DNA of 64,000 bases. Source: Cellulomonas sp. C5510. GTDB taxonomy: Bacteria > Actinomycetota > Actinomycetes > Actinomycetales > Cellulomonadaceae. A program made the position numbers and the translations under genes. The DNA is taken from the NCBI RefSeq assembly GCF_019797765.1, contig NZ_CP081862.1, positions 434,001 through 498,000 on the forward strand, written 5' to 3'. The notes under the pieces were generated by a model. It had not been told where the DNA came from and made no database searches. It saw nothing but the letters and a program-made list of their open reading frames with translations. Positions 41,043 to 51,252 of the stretch are shown here, piece by piece (positions within the stretch are counted from its first letter, which is position 1; every line of letters starts with the position of its first letter).

Positions 41043-42125
41043 TCAGCCGCGAACAGCCCTCGCACCCGGCCCCGGCCCCGCCGCCAGCCACGCGTCCACG
41101 CCCGCGAGCAGCCGGACCTTCGTGCCGTCGGACGCCCGGCTGGCCCGGATCGACGCCCGCGCGAGGTCCGCGAGCTCGGCGTCCGAGAACCCGTGCACCT
41201 CGCGCGCCGTCCGGTACTGCTCGACCAGGCGCGACCCGAACAGCAGCGGGTCGTCCGCGCCGAGCGCCACCGTCGCACCGGCGGCCACGAGCTCGCGCAG
41301 CGGGACGTGCGCCGGCTCGCGGTAGACGCCGAGCGAGACGTTCGACGCCGGGCACACCTCCAGCGCGATGCCGCGGTCGACGATGCGGCGCAGCAGCGCC
41401 CCGTCCTCGGCCGACCGCACGCCGTGCCCCAGGCGGTCCGGCGCCAGCGCCTCGAGGACGTCCTCGACGTGCGGGGGGCCGAGCAGCTCGCCGCCGTGCG
41501 GCACAGAGGCCAGACCCGCCCGGCGGGCGATCGCGAACGCGGGCGCGAACTCGGACGTGTCGCCGCGCCGCTCGTCGTTGCTCAGCCCGAACCCGACGAC
41601 CTCGCCCGGCCCGTCCCCGGCGTACCGGGCGGCGAGCCGCGCGAGCGTCCGCGCGTCCAGGGGGTGGCGCATCCGCGACGCCGCGACGACGACCCCGACC
41701 TCCAGGCCGAGGTCGCGCGAGGCGAGGCGGGCCTCGTCCAGCACGATCTCCAGCGCCGGGGTGATCCCGCCGACCGGGGGCGCGTACGACGTGGGGTCGA
41801 CCTGGATCTCCAGGCGGCCGGAGCCCTCCGCGGCGTCGTCCGCGGCGGCCTCGCGCACGATGCGCCGCAGGTCGTCCTCGCCGCGCACGCAGGCGCGCGC
41901 CGCGTCGTACAGACGCTGGAACCGGAACCACCCGCGCTCGTCCGCGGGCACCCGCAGCCCCTCGCCGTCCAGCAGCGTGGCCGGGAGCCTGACCCCGCGG
42001 TGGTCGGCGAGGTCGGCGAGGGTGGCGACCCGCATGGACCCGGTGAAGTGCAGGTGCAGGTGGGCCTTGGGCAGGAGGGCCAGGTCTCGCACCCGGTGAG
42101 TGTGCCCGATGCGGGCGGTGGTCAC
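41043..42125 (-). CDS. Adenosine deaminase-like amidohydrolase
   Basis: A 360-residue member of the adenosine/AMP deaminase superfamily. Zinc-binding His24 and His26 lie in HLHFTG (other family members have HLDG). The later motifs HGGE near residue 205, LGHGV near 230 and GADDPLLF near 280 supply the remaining zinc ligand and catalytic residues. It removes the 6-amino group of adenosine or a related purine nucleoside. The HFTG variant may change the substrate. GTG 42125 is the start. Confidence 0.82.
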   Translation of the reverse strand: MTTARIGHTHRVRDLALLPKAHLHLHFTGSMRVATLADLADHRGVRLPATLLDGEGLRVPADERGWFRFQRLYDAARACVRGEDDLRRIVREAAADDAAEGSGRLEIQVDPTSYAPPVGGITPALEIVLDEARLASRDLGLEVGVVVAASRMRHPLDARTLARLAARYAGDGPGEVVGFGLSNDERRGDTSEFAPAFAIARRAGLASVPHGGELLGPPHVEDVLEALAPDRLGHGVRSAEDGALLRRIVDRGIALEVCPASNVSLGVYREPAHVPLRELVAAGATVALGADDPLLFGSRLVEQYRTAREVHGFSDAELADLARASIRASRASDGTKVRLLAGVDAWLAAGPGPGARAVRG

Positions 42126-42161
42126 GACCGCGACCCGCCCGCACCGCGGCCACGTCCTGGC

Positions 42162-42791
42162 TCAGGGTGCCGGCAGCAGGCCCCGCTGCATGGCGACCGT
42201 GACCGCCGCCGTCCGGTCGTCGACGCCGAGCTTGCCGAACGCGCGCAGCAGGTGCGTCTTCACGGTGGCCTCCGCGATGAACAGCTCGCGTCCGATGGCG
42301 GCGTTCGACAGGCCCTGCGCCACCCGGCCCAGCACCTCCAGCTCGCGGGCGGTCAGCCGGTCGGACTCGCCCCGCACCTGCTGCACGAGCCGTGACGCGA
42401 CGGACGGCGACAGCGCCGACTCCCCGCGGGCGGCGGCGCGCACCCCCGCGACGAGCTGCTCCCGCGGGGTGTCCTTGAGCAGGTAGCCGGTCGCCCCCGC
42501 CTCGACGGCACGCAGGATGTCGGCGTCGGTCTCGTACGTCGTCAGCACCAGCACCCGGACGCCGGGAAGCTCCGCGACGATGCGGGCGGTCGCGGCCGCG
42601 CCGTCCAGCACCGGCATCCGCAGGTCCATGAGCACGAGGTCGGGCCGCAGCTCGGCCGCCGCCTGCACCGCGGCGGCACCGTCCGCGACCTCGCCGACCA
42701 CCTCGATGTCCGGCTCCACGGCCAGCAGCCCGGCCAGCCCGGAGCGGACCACCGGGTGGTCGTCGGCCAGCAGCACCCGCACCGTCGTCAC
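42162..42791 (-). CDS. NarL/LuxR-type response regulator
   Basis: A 209-residue response regulator. The receiver domain has acidic residues Asp10 and Asp11, the phospho-acceptor Asp56 (LVLMDLRMP) and Lys near 106 (LLKDTP). A C-terminal LuxR helix-turn-helix follows (LTARELEVLGRVAQGLSNAAI, about 145-205). GTG 42791 overlaps the histidine kinase stop by 4 bases. With the ABC exporter genes upstream in the same direction, it probably controls them. Confidence 0.93.
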   Translation of the reverse strand: MTTVRVLLADDHPVVRSGLAGLLAVEPDIEVVGEVADGAAAVQAAAELRPDLVLMDLRMPVLDGAAATARIVAELPGVRVLVLTTYETDADILRAVEAGATGYLLKDTPREQLVAGVRAAARGESALSPSVASRLVQQVRGESDRLTARELEVLGRVAQGLSNAAIGRELFIAEATVKTHLLRAFGKLGVDDRTAAVTVAMQRGLLPAP

Positions 42792-44152
42792 GTCGTCCCG
42801 TCCTCGTCCCTCGGTCCGTCCCCGTCGCCCGCCGTCGCGCCCGCGGGGAGGGGCAGCGCGAGCCGCACCCGCGTGCCGTGCCCCGGCTCGCCCGTGACGT
42901 CGAGCGTGCCCCCGCCGGAGGTCACGCGGTCCCGCATGCCGCGCAGCCCCACGCCCTCCGCGGTGCCCGGCGCCAGCCCGCGGCCGTCGTCGAGCACCTC
43001 GAGCGTGACGGAGCCGTCGCCACCCGCCAGACGCAGCAGCACCCGACGGGCACCGGCGTGCCGGCGGACGTTCGCGAGCGCCTCCTGCGCGGCGCGCAGC
43101 AGCACGACCTCCGTGTCCCGCCCGGCCGGTCCGACGTCGGTCAGCGTGACGTCCACCCGCACGCCCGTCTCGGCGCGGAACCGCTCCGCCAACCGCTCGA
43201 GCGCCTCGCCGAGCGTGGCGTCCGCCAGGGCGGCGGGCCCGAAGGCGGCCACCAGCGCCCGCGCCTCCGCGAGGTTGTCCCGCGCGACCTGCTCGATCTG
43301 CGCGAGGCGGTCCGCGGCCTGCGGCTGCTGGCCGACCTCGAGCTGCGCCTGCGCCGTCTGCGCGAGCATGACGACGCTCGTGAACCCCTGGGCCAGGGTG
43401 TCGTGGATCTCCTGCGCGACGCGCTCCCGCTCGGCGAGCACCCCCGCGGCGTGGTGGCTGGCGGCCAGCTCCGCCTGCGCGGCCTCGAGCTGCTCGATCA
43501 GGGCGGCGCGCTCCTCGGACTGCTCGGCGACCCGGGTGATCCACAACCCGAGCGCGAGCGAGAAGATGAGCCCGATCGCCATCTGGCCGGTCAGCGACAG
43601 CAGGTCCCGGCCGGTCGCGCGCTCGGCGACGGCCATCGTCGCGCTCGTCGCCACCGCGAGGACGACGGACGCCATGACGCCCTCGCGCAGGCTGCCGGAG
43701 AAGAACCACACCTGCGAGAACCCGATGAAGAGCAGGATCGAGCCGATCGGGTTGACGCCGCTCGCCAGCGCCACGACCGCGACGAGCACCACCACGTAGG
43801 CCCGGGTGAGCCGGGCGTCGCCCCGCAGCGCTCCGCGCCGCCCGAGCAGGAGGTACGCCGCGAGCAGCACCAGCAGGCCACCGAGAGCCGCGGAGGTGCC
43901 GGGCCGCGGGGGGAGCGCACCGTCGACCGCCAGCATCGAGACGGCGCTGATCGCCAGCAGGGCGTAGAACGCGGCGTCCCAGCCGGCGAGCGCCCGCCGC
44001 CAGAACTCGTGGCGCTCGGCCGGGCCGGCACCGGCGGGAAGCCGCGTCCGGACGGCGCGCGCCCGCCCCGCCGACGCTCCCGCGCCGGACCCGTGACCCG
44101 CGTCGTCGCCCGGGGACCACCCGGGCGCGCCGCCGACGGGCGGGGGGCACAC
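42788..44152 (-). CDS. NarL-family sensor histidine kinase
   Basis: A 454-residue membrane kinase. A variable N-terminal tail is followed by about five or six transmembrane helices (about 60-215), the HisKA_3 dimerisation domain with ERERVAQEIHDTLAQG (phospho-acceptor His near residue 249), and a HATPase domain with DDGRG and GLRGMRDR. The N-terminus before the first helix is uncertain and GTG 44152 is the only visible start. It is coupled to the response regulator and lies 50 bases after the ABC permease gene. Confidence 0.9.
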   Translation of the reverse strand: MCPPPVGGAPGWSPGDDAGHGSGAGASAGRARAVRTRLPAGAGPAERHEFWRRALAGWDAAFYALLAISAVSMLAVDGALPPRPGTSAALGGLLVLLAAYLLLGRRGALRGDARLTRAYVVVLVAVVALASGVNPIGSILLFIGFSQVWFFSGSLREGVMASVVLAVATSATMAVAERATGRDLLSLTGQMAIGLIFSLALGLWITRVAEQSEERAALIEQLEAAQAELAASHHAAGVLAERERVAQEIHDTLAQGFTSVVMLAQTAQAQLEVGQQPQAADRLAQIEQVARDNLAEARALVAAFGPAALADATLGEALERLAERFRAETGVRVDVTLTDVGPAGRDTEVVLLRAAQEALANVRRHAGARRVLLRLAGGDGSVTLEVLDDGRGLAPGTAEGVGLRGMRDRVTSGGGTLDVTGEPGHGTRVRLALPLPAGATAGDGDGPRDEDGTT

Positions 44153-44202
44153 CCCCGGCCGTCGGCTCCTGCGGGCTGCTCACCGGCCCAGTGTGGCGCA
44201 GG

Positions 44203-45042
44203 TCAGCCGTCGTCACGCCGACGCCACCGGAACGTGCGGGCGCCGACCACGAGGCCGACCACGAGCCACGCGACCAGCACCGCGGCGATCGCCCCGTGCT
44301 GCCACTCGCCGGAGGGCTCGAGGGCGCGTGCGCTGTCCGGGAGGAACACGGAGCGCATGCCCTGCGCCATCCACTTGAGCGGGAACACCGACGCCAGGTC
44401 CTGCATCCACGACGGCAGGTCGTAGAACGTGAAGAACACCCCGGAGATGAACTGCAGCACCAGCACGACGGGCGTCACGACGGCGCTCGCGGACCGGCCC
44501 GACCGGGGGATCGAGGAGAACCCCACGCCGCACACAGCGCCGGAGGCGGCCCCCAGCAGGAACACCCACGCGAACGTCGCCCACAGGGCCGAGCCGTCCG
44601 GCATGTCGACGTCGAACAGCAGCGCCGCGACGGCGAGCAGCAGCGCGACCTGCACCACCGACGTGACCAGCACCTGGCCGACCTTGCCGAGGAAGTACGC
44701 GGCGGGCGGCAGCGGGGTGCCGCCGAGCCGCTTGAGGCCGCCCTCGTCGCGCTCCACGGGGATGGACACCGCCAGCGACTGGAACGACGACAGCAGGACG
44801 CCCGTGGCGATCATCCCCGGCAGGAAGTACTGCGCGAACGGCACCCCGTCCGCGACCTCCGCCCCGTCCTGCCCGAACACCGTCGCGAAGATCGCCAGCA
44901 TGATGATGGGGTACGCGAAGATGAAGATCACCGCGTCGCGCTCGCGGAAGAACCCGCGGACCTCGTAGCGGGCGCGCTCGTACCCGAGGCGCAGCGTGCC
45001 GGGCAGCCGCGCGGCCGGCCGGTCCAGGGCGGGTGCGCTCAT
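44203..45042 (-). CDS. ABC-2 type transporter permease
   Basis: A 279-residue membrane protein with six transmembrane helices and the ABC-2 core text (VERDEGGLKRLGGTPLPP near residue 100). It forms an export complex with the ATPase upstream, to which it is coupled by an ATGA overlap. Efflux of lipids, drugs or antimicrobial peptides is typical. The downstream kinase/regulator pair suggests an inducible exporter. Confidence 0.88.
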   Translation of the reverse strand: MSAPALDRPAARLPGTLRLGYERARYEVRGFFRERDAVIFIFAYPIIMLAIFATVFGQDGAEVADGVPFAQYFLPGMIATGVLLSSFQSLAVSIPVERDEGGLKRLGGTPLPPAAYFLGKVGQVLVTSVVQVALLLAVAALLFDVDMPDGSALWATFAWVFLLGAASGAVCGVGFSSIPRSGRSASAVVTPVVLVLQFISGVFFTFYDLPSWMQDLASVFPLKWMAQGMRSVFLPDSARALEPSGEWQHGAIAAVLVAWLVVGLVVGARTFRWRRRDDG

Positions 45043-45941
45043 CGCAGGGCCTCCGTCGTGACGAGGGCGGCCGCGGCCGCCGGGGTGGTGGACGCGTCCT
45101 CGGCGATCAGGCCCAGGTAGACGTCCTCGAGCGTGGGCCGCGCGACCTGCAGGCCGGGGACCTCGCCGCCCAGCCGGTGCGCGAGAGCCGTGACCAGGCC
45201 GGTGGGGGAGTCCGTCCGCTCCTCGCGGTGCACCCCGCCCTCGACCCACCGCACGACGGCCTCCTGCGCGGAGCGCCCGCCGAGCTCGGCCGGGGTGTCC
45301 ACCGCGACCACCCGCCCGGCGCGGACGACCGCCACCCGGTCGGCCAGGTGCTCGGCCTCCTCCAGGTAGTGCGTCGTGAGGACGATCGTCGTGCCGCCGT
45401 CGCGCAGGCCCGCGATCAGGTCCCAGAACGCGTGCCGCGCCTCGGGGTCGAACCCGGTGGTCGGCTCGTCCAGGAACAGCAGCTCCGGGCGGCCGACGAT
45501 GCCGAGGGCGACGTCGAGCCGGCGCCGCTGCCCGCCCGAGAGCTGCCGGCTGCGGGTGCGCACCTTCTCGCGCAGCCCGACGGCGTCGATGACCTCCTCG
45601 GGGTCGCGCGGGTGCGGGTAGTAGCGCGCGAAGTGGTGCACCAGCTCGCCGACGGTGGCCTCGGCGAGGTCGTTCGTCGTCTGCAGCACGATGCCGATGC
45701 GGGCGCGCCAGTCCCGACCGGCGGTCTGCGGGTCGGCGCCGAGCACGCGCACGTCGCCGCCGTCCCGGTGCCGGTAGCCCTCGAGGATCTCGACGGTCGT
45801 GGTCTTGCCCGCGCCGTTCGGCCCCAGCACCGCGACGATCTCGCCGCGGGCCACGGTGAGGTCCAGCCCGTCGACGGCCCGCTTGTCGCCGTACCGCTTC
45901 TGCAGGCCGGTCACCCGGACCGCGAGGTCGTCTGTCGTCAT
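45039..45941 (-). CDS. ABC-2 type transporter ATP-binding protein
   Basis: A 300-residue ATPase with Walker A GPNGAGKTT, signature LSGGQRRR, Walker B LLFLDEPTTG and a switch His in TTHYLEEAE. It is the first gene of a four-gene operon (ATPase, permease, kinase, regulator). The N-terminal start at 45941 gives the standard domain. Confidence 0.92.
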   Translation of the reverse strand: MTTDDLAVRVTGLQKRYGDKRAVDGLDLTVARGEIVAVLGPNGAGKTTTVEILEGYRHRDGGDVRVLGADPQTAGRDWRARIGIVLQTTNDLAEATVGELVHHFARYYPHPRDPEEVIDAVGLREKVRTRSRQLSGGQRRRLDVALGIVGRPELLFLDEPTTGFDPEARHAFWDLIAGLRDGGTTIVLTTHYLEEAEHLADRVAVVRAGRVVAVDTPAELGGRSAQEAVVRWVEGGVHREERTDSPTGLVTALAHRLGGEVPGLQVARPTLEDVYLGLIAEDASTTPAAAAALVTTEALR

Positions 45942-45996
45942 GACGCCAGCGTCCCGCGCGGGCGGGCGCCGCCGCGACGACCGGCGGTCGGGACCT

Positions 45997-46020
45997 GGCG
46001 TCCACCGACCGGTGGACGCC
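45997..46020 (-). terminator. Hairpin after the aminotransferase gene
   Basis: GGCGTCCACC (45997-46006) and GGTGGACGCC (46011-46020) form a perfect 10-bp stem with loop GACC, directly beyond the aminotransferase stop at 46025. Confidence 0.65.
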
Positions 46021-46024
46021 GGTG

Positions 46025-47263
46025 TCAGCCCTCGGCGAGCAGCGCCTGGATGCGGCCGACGCCCTCGGCCAGGTCCGCGTCCCCGAGCGCGTACGACAGG
46101 CGCAGGTACCCGCTGGGCCCGAACGCCTCGCCGGGCACGACGGCGACCTCGGCCTGGTCGAGCAGCAGCGCGGCGAGCTCCGCCGACGTCGTGGGCGTCA
46201 CGCCGCGGAACGTCCGGCCGAGCAGGCCGTGCACGTCCGGGTACGCGTAGAACGCGCCCTGCGGCGCGGGGATCCGCACGCCGTCGACCTCCCCGAGCAT
46301 CGCGACCATCGTGCGGCGGCGCCGGTCGAACGCCTCCCGCATCGCCGCGACCGCGGACAGGTCCCCGGTCAGCGCGGCGACCGCGGCCCGCTGCGACACG
46401 TTCGCGACGTTCGACGTCAGGTGGGACTGGAGGTTCGTGGCGGCCTTCACGACGTCCGGGGGGCCGACCAGCCACCCGACGCGCCAGCCCGTCATCGCGT
46501 AGGTCTTCGCGACGCCGTTGAGCGCCACGGTCGTGGACGCGAGCTCGGGCACGACGCGCAGCACCGGGGTGGCGACCGCGCCGTCGTAGGTGAGGTGCTC
46601 GTAGATCTCGTCGGTGACGACCCAGATGCCGTGCTCGAGCGCCCAGCGGCCGATCTCGGCGGTCTCCTCCGCGGTGTACACCGCGCCGGTCGGGTTGGAC
46701 GGCGAGCAGAGCAGCAGCACCTTCGTGCGCGGGGTGCGTGCCGCCTCGAGCTGCTCGACGGTCACCCGGTAGCCCCGGTCGACCCCGGCGAACACCTCGA
46801 CGGGGACGCCGCCGGCCAGCCGCACGGCCTCCGGGTACGTCGTCCAGTACGGCGCGGGCAGGAGCACCTCGTCGCCCGGGTCGAGCAGCGTCGCGAACGC
46901 CTCGTAGACGGCCTGCTTGCCGCCGTTGGTCACCAGCACGTCGGCCGGCGAGATCTCGTACCCCGAGTCGCGCAGCGTCTTCGCCGCGATCGCCTCCTTG
47001 AGCACGGGCAGGCCGCCGGCGGGCGAGTAGCGGTGGTTGGCGGCGTCGCGCGCGGCGGCCACGGCGGCCTCGACGATGTAGTCCGGCGTCGGGAAGTCGG
47101 GCTCGCCGGCCCCGAAGCCGATGACGGGCCGGCCGGCGGCCTTGAGCGCCTTGGCCTTCGCGTCCACGGCGAGCGTGGCGGACTCGGCGATGCCACCGAC
47201 GCGCGCGGAGACGCGGCGGGGCGAGGGGGCGGACGGGGCGGGCTGGTCGGCGTGCGCGCTCAC
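46025..47263 (-). CDS. Pyridoxal phosphate-dependent aminotransferase (aspartate type)
   Basis: A 412-residue class I aminotransferase. The PLP Lys is in [15 protein letters not shown]; other blocks are [26 protein letters not shown] and TDEIYEHL. It matches the aspartate/alanine aminotransferase group, so it links 2-oxoglutarate with amino acid synthesis. Two starts are possible: GTG 47263 (GAGGATGGGA upstream gives proper spacing, preferred) and ATG 47272. It stands just upstream of, and divergent from, the tRNA-Trp promoter. Confidence 0.88.
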   Translation of the reverse strand: MSAHADQPAPSAPSPRRVSARVGGIAESATLAVDAKAKALKAAGRPVIGFGAGEPDFPTPDYIVEAAVAAARDAANHRYSPAGGLPVLKEAIAAKTLRDSGYEISPADVLVTNGGKQAVYEAFATLLDPGDEVLLPAPYWTTYPEAVRLAGGVPVEVFAGVDRGYRVTVEQLEAARTPRTKVLLLCSPSNPTGAVYTAEETAEIGRWALEHGIWVVTDEIYEHLTYDGAVATPVLRVVPELASTTVALNGVAKTYAMTGWRVGWLVGPPDVVKAATNLQSHLTSNVANVSQRAAVAALTGDLSAVAAMREAFDRRRRTMVAMLGEVDGVRIPAPQGAFYAYPDVHGLLGRTFRGVTPTTSAELAALLLDQAEVAVVPGEAFGPSGYLRLSYALGDADLAEGVGRIQALLAEG

Positions 47264-47320
47264 GGGTCCCATCCTCGCAGACCTGCGGCCGGGCGGGTCG
47301 AGCGGCCCGACGGGGCGCGG

Positions 47321-47350
47321 TTCGACCCCGGGCCGACCGTCGCGTACAGT
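47321..47350 (+). promoter_or_regulatory. Promoter of the tRNA-Trp-secE-nusG-rplKA unit
   Basis: TTCGAC (47321-47326), an 18-base spacer and TACAGT (47345-47350), about 80 bases before tRNA-Trp. It is a good match to the actinobacterial housekeeping sigma consensus. Confidence 0.6.
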
Positions 47351-47429
47351 TGTCCCTCGGTGGTTGACGCCCGCCATGATGAGCCGTGCCCACGGGGGCG
47401 GCGCCGTCGTGGGGGAGGGACGCCGCCGT

Positions 47430-47502
47430 AGGGCAGTGGCGCAATTGGTAGCGCACCGGTCTCCAAAACCGGCGGTTGTGAGTTCGAGTCTCGCCTGCCC
47501 TG
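47430..47502 (+). tRNA. tRNA-Trp (anticodon CCA)
   Basis: Acceptor arms AGGGCAG (47430-47436) and CTGCCCT (47495-47501), discriminator G47502, anticodon stem CCGGT/ACCGG, anticodon CCA at 47463-47465, and T-loop GTTCGAGTC. Trp tRNA before secE is a conserved actinobacterial arrangement. CCA is not encoded. Confidence 0.96.
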
Positions 47503-47597
47503 CGTTTGTGGTCACGGACCGCCGACCCCAGCGGGCCGGTGGACGACAAGAGGCGCCCGGCGACGGCCGGCGTCGCGAGACGTAGGGGAACGAACAG

Positions 47598-47882
47598 GTG
47601 AGCGACTCGGCACCCGTGGCGGCGTCCGGCGCGGGCGAGCCCGCCGAGCGGACCGGTGCCGGCAAGCCCGCCCGTCCGGAGAAGCGCCGGGGCCTGTTCG
47701 CCCGGATCGCGCTGTTCGTCCGCCAGGTCGTCGCGGAGCTCAAGAAGGTCGTCCGCCCCACCCGGTCCGAGCTCGTCACGTACACGACCGTCGTGCTGGT
47801 CTTCGTCGCGGTGGTCATGGCGTTCGTGACGGTCGTCGACCTGGGCATCGGCCAGGCCACGCGCTGGATCTTCGGGGGCTGA
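47598..47882 (+). CDS. secE: Preprotein translocase subunit SecE
   Basis: A 94-residue SecE. The first 30 residues are disordered, then the amphipathic segment [20 protein letters not shown] is followed by the single transmembrane helix (about 60-85). It is essential for SecYEG. It starts with GTG after tRNA-Trp and is followed by nusG. Confidence 0.95.
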   Translation: MSDSAPVAASGAGEPAERTGAGKPARPEKRRGLFARIALFVRQVVAELKKVVRPTRSELVTYTTVVLVFVAVVMAFVTVVDLGIGQATRWIFGG

Positions 47883-47953
47883 GCCTCCGCGGCGCCCCGC
47901 CCGGGCGCTCGACACCTCAGCACCATCGTCCGCAGCAGAAAGCAGGTTCGCAC

Positions 47954-48748
47954 GTGTCGCAGGAATCGCAGCAGCCCGGTCCGGGTGCCGCCGAGTCCGA
48001 GCTCGACGACGCCCTCGCGTCGGTCGAGGCGGTCGAGGCCCCCGCGGCGGGCTCGGACGAGCCGGCCGACGTGAGCGACGAGGCGGGGGACGAGCCCGAG
48101 GTCGCCGAGGCGGAGGGCGACGAGCCCGTCGCGGACGAGCCGGACGTCGACGAGGACCCGGTCGCGGCCTTCAAGGCGCAGCTCCGCTCGCAGCCCGGCG
48201 ACTGGTACGTCATCCACTCGTACGCGGGGTACGAGAACCGGGTGAAGACCAACCTCGAGAACCGCACGCAGAGCCTCAACATGGAGGACTTCATCTACCA
48301 GGTGGAGGTCCCCATGGAGGAGGTCGTGGAGATCAAGAACGCGCAGCGCAAGGTCGTGCGCCGCGTCCGGATCCCCGGCTACGTCCTCGTCCGCATGGAC
48401 CTCACCGACGAGTCGTGGGGCGCCGTCCGGCACACCCCGGGCGTCACGGGCTTCGTGGGCCACACCCACCAGCCGGTGCCGCTGACGCTCGACGAGGTGT
48501 TCTCGATGCTGGCGCCGACGATCGAGGCGAAGGCCCCGGCCGCCGCCCCGCAGCAGAAGGCCGCCGCGGCGATCGAGGTCGACTTCTCCGTCGGCGAGTC
48601 GGTCACCGTCACGGACGGCCCGTTCGACACGCTGCCGGCCACGATCTCCGAGATCAGCCCCGAGAACCAGAAGCTCAAGGTCCTCGTGTCCATCTTCGGC
48701 CGGGAGACCCCGGTCGAGCTGTCGTTCAGCCAGGTCGCCAAGATCTGA
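47954..48748 (+). CDS. nusG: Transcription termination/antitermination protein NusG
   Basis: A 264-residue NusG. The first 75 residues are an acidic, Asp/Glu/Ala-rich extension, followed by the NGN domain ([21 protein letters not shown], about 80-190) and the KOW domain at the C-terminus ([19 protein letters not shown], about 210-264). The long acidic N-terminus is common in actinobacterial NusG. GTG 47954 is the start. Confidence 0.95.
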   Translation: MSQESQQPGPGAAESELDDALASVEAVEAPAAGSDEPADVSDEAGDEPEVAEAEGDEPVADEPDVDEDPVAAFKAQLRSQPGDWYVIHSYAGYENRVKTNLENRTQSLNMEDFIYQVEVPMEEVVEIKNAQRKVVRRVRIPGYVLVRMDLTDESWGAVRHTPGVTGFVGHTHQPVPLTLDEVFSMLAPTIEAKAPAAAPQQKAAAAIEVDFSVGESVTVTDGPFDTLPATISEISPENQKLKVLVSIFGRETPVELSFSQVAKI

Positions 48749-48836
48749 CCGCCGCCCGGCCCCGCCGGGAGCACGACGGCACTGCAACCGGGTCATCGCC
48801 CACGGCGTCGGCCCACGAGAGAAGAAAGGGTGGCTC

Positions 48837-49268
48837 ATGCCCCCGAAGAAGAAGGTCACCGGCCTCATCAAGCTCCAGATCAACGCCGGTGCGGCCACGC
48901 CCGCCCCGCCGATCGGCCCCGCGCTCGGTCAGCACGGCGTGAACATCATGGAGTTCTGCAAGGCGTACAACGCGGCGACCGAGTCGCAGCGCGGCAACGT
49001 CATCCCCGTCGAGATCACGGTGTACGAGGACCGCTCGTTCACCTTCATCACGAAGACGCCGCCGGCCGCCGAGCTCATCAAGAAGGCCGCCGGTGTCGCG
49101 AAGGGCTCGCCCACGCCGCACACCGTCAAGGTCGCGACGCTGACCGCGGACCAGGTCCGCGAGATCGCCCAGACCAAGCTCGAGGACCTCAACGCCAACG
49201 ACCTGGCCGCCGCCGAGAAGATCATCGCCGGCACCGCCCGCTCCATGGGCATCAAGGTCGAGGGCTGA
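48837..49268 (+). CDS. rplK: 50S ribosomal protein L11
   Basis: A 143-residue L11 with the thiopeptide-binding region: [20 protein letters not shown] at the start and the C-terminal rRNA-binding domain. Thiostrepton-type Pro residues are present. It follows nusG and precedes rplA, the standard order. Confidence 0.97.
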   Translation: MPPKKKVTGLIKLQINAGAATPAPPIGPALGQHGVNIMEFCKAYNAATESQRGNVIPVEITVYEDRSFTFITKTPPAAELIKKAAGVAKGSPTPHTVKVATLTADQVREIAQTKLEDLNANDLAAAEKIIAGTARSMGIKVEG

Positions 49269-49373
49269 CCCTCACGCACCACCCGCCCGCCCCGGGACGT
49301 CCGGGGCGGGCACCCCAGTGGCAGGGCCCTGTGCGGCCCGACGACCACGACTGCTGACAAGGAGACAGAGCAG

Positions 49374-50093
49374 ATGGCGAAGCACAGCAAGGCGTACCGC
49401 GCCGCGGCCGAGAAGATCGAGCCCGGCGCCGTCTACGCCCCCCTCCAGGCGATCCGTCTGGCCCAGGAGACGTCGACCACGTCGTACGACGCGACCGTCG
49501 AGGTCGCGATGCGTCTCGGCGTCGACCCCCGCAAGGCGGACCAGATGGTGCGCGGCACCGTCAACCTGCCGCACGGCACCGGCAAGACCGCCCGCGTCAT
49601 CGTGTTCGCGACCGGTGAGCGTGCCGAGCAGGCCCGCGCGGCCGGTGCGGACGAGGTCGGCGGCGACGAGCTGATCGAGAAGGTCGCGGCCGGCTACACC
49701 GACTTCGACTCCGCGGTCGCGACCCCGGACCTCATGGGCAAGGTCGGCCGGCTCGGCAAGGTGCTCGGTCCGCGTGGCCTCATGCCGAACCCGAAGACCG
49801 GCACGGTGACCATGGACGTCGCGAAGGCCGTGTCCGACATCAAGGGCGGCAAGATCGAGTTCCGCGTCGACAAGCACGCGAACCTGCACTTCATCATCGG
49901 CAAGACGTCCTTCTCGGACACCGCGCTGGTGGAGAACTACGCGGCGGCGCTGGAGGAGATCCTGCGTCTGAAGCCGTCCGCGTCGAAGGGTCGCTACATC
50001 ACCAAGGCGACCGTCTCGACCACGAACGGCCCCGGGATCCTGCTCGACCAGAACAAGACCCGGAACCTCACCTCGGAGGACGACGCGGCCTGA
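49374..50093 (+). CDS. rplA: 50S ribosomal protein L1
   Basis: A 239-residue L1 ([20 protein letters not shown] and the conserved [15 protein letters not shown]). It regulates its own operon in many bacteria by binding its mRNA; no target site was identified here. The rplJ-rplL genes do not follow in this window, and the operon ends at a hairpin 18 bases after the stop. Confidence 0.97.
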   Translation: MAKHSKAYRAAAEKIEPGAVYAPLQAIRLAQETSTTSYDATVEVAMRLGVDPRKADQMVRGTVNLPHGTGKTARVIVFATGERAEQARAAGADEVGGDELIEKVAAGYTDFDSAVATPDLMGKVGRLGKVLGPRGLMPNPKTGTVTMDVAKAVSDIKGGKIEFRVDKHANLHFIIGKTSFSDTALVENYAAALEEILRLKPSASKGRYITKATVSTTNGPGILLDQNKTRNLTSEDDAA

Positions 50094-50111
50094 CGCCCGT
50101 CCCCACCGCGA

Positions 50112-50152
50112 CCGCAGGCCCGGCCCCCCGCTGAGGGGAGCCGGGCCTGCGG
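50112..50152. terminator. Terminator after rplA
   Basis: Arms of 13 bp (50112-50124 with 50140-50152), extended inward by a C run with a G run. It lies between rplA and the minus-strand gene ending at 50237. Confidence 0.85.
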
Positions 50153-50236
50153 CGTGACGGGGCCGTGCGGCGTGGAGCCGGCGGGCGGGTGGCCGGCGGC
50201 GGGCGCGTGCCGCCGACGGGCGCGGTGCCGGGCGGC

Positions 50237-50836
50237 TCAGTGATGCGGCTGCTCGGCGGGCAGCCCGGGGCCGCGCCCCGGGTCCTGCTGCCCGTGCTGC
50301 CCGTGCGGGACGGCGTGCTCGCCCGCCTCGGTCGCGGCGAGCCCCGGCACGGTGACGAGGGCGACCAGCACCGAGCCGGTCGCCAGCGCGGCGAGCTGCC
50401 CGACCGGTCCGGGGCGGCGTCCGGGACGACCGGGCGCACCGGCCGCGCGCTCGGCGAGACCGAGCAGCACCGCGCCGGCCAGCGCCAGGACGAGGGCGGC
50501 GCCCTCCGCGGCGGTCGGGCCCCTGCCCGTGGCGGGTGCGCTCAGCAGCACCAGCGGACCCGCGGCGAGCAGGGCACCGAGTGCCGCGCGGGGCGCCGGA
50601 GCGGGACCGCGGAGCGCGGCGAGCGACCAGCCCAGCGCGGCGAGCCCGAGCACGGCCAGGGCGACCCCCACCGGGAGGTGGTGCGTCAGGTGGCCCGCGC
50701 CGGTCCCGCACGCGACCAGCCCGAAGCCCAGGGCGGCGGTCGCCGACCACGCGCGGGCGGTGAGCGCCAGGGCACCCTCCGCGCGCGGGGGCGCACCGCC
50801 GGCCGGCCGGGTCGCGGCCGGCCGGCGGGCGGTCAT
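50237..50836 (-). CDS. Four-helix membrane protein, unknown
   Basis: A 199-residue protein with about four transmembrane helices between an Arg/Pro-rich N-terminus and a hydrophilic His/Gly/Gln-rich C-terminus (GEHAVPHGQHGQQDPG). The His-rich tail could bind metal. The family is not recognised. Its ATG overlaps the stop of the DUF4383 gene by 4 bases, so the two are coupled and probably work together. Confidence 0.7.
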   Translation of the reverse strand: MTARRPAATRPAGGAPPRAEGALALTARAWSATAALGFGLVACGTGAGHLTHHLPVGVALAVLGLAALGWSLAALRGPAPAPRAALGALLAAGPLVLLSAPATGRGPTAAEGAALVLALAGAVLLGLAERAAGAPGRPGRRPGPVGQLAALATGSVLVALVTVPGLAATEAGEHAVPHGQHGQQDPGRGPGLPAEQPHH

Positions 50837-51252
50837 GCCGCGCGGCGGGCGGTGGTCCCCGCCTCCGCGGTGCGGTCGGCGCCCAGGCCCACCCCCAGCA
50901 GCAGGACGGCGCTCGCGAAGTGGAGCACGTTGTCGGCGCCGTTCAGCGCCAGGATGTTCGCGGACGACCCCACGAGGAACAGCCCGAGCAGCCCGACGAG
51001 CAGGTAGACGCCTCCCACCGTCGAGTTGGCGGCCTTCGCGGCGCGCGTCGAGGCCGCCGCGGCGCCCAGCAGCACCGCGCCGATGCCGAGGTGCACGATG
51101 TTGTGCAGGGGGTTCACCTCGAACACGATCAGCGTCCCGCCCTCGGTGCCGGCGAACGCCGCCCCGGAGCTGACGAAGAAGCCGGCGATGCCGACGAGCA
51201 GGTAGACCGCGCCGAAGATGCCGCCGACGAGGCGGTTGGCCGACTGGCTCAT
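50833..51252 (-). CDS. DUF4383 membrane protein
   Basis: A 139-residue protein with four transmembrane helices and the DUF4383 pattern ([47 protein letters not shown]). The function is unknown. ATG 51252 has a purine-rich site upstream. It is the first gene of a two-gene unit. Confidence 0.85.
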   Translation of the reverse strand: MSQSANRLVGGIFGAVYLLVGIAGFFVSSGAAFAGTEGGTLIVFEVNPLHNIVHLGIGAVLLGAAAASTRAAKAANSTVGGVYLLVGLLGLFLVGSSANILALNGADNVLHFASAVLLLGVGLGADRTAEAGTTARRAA

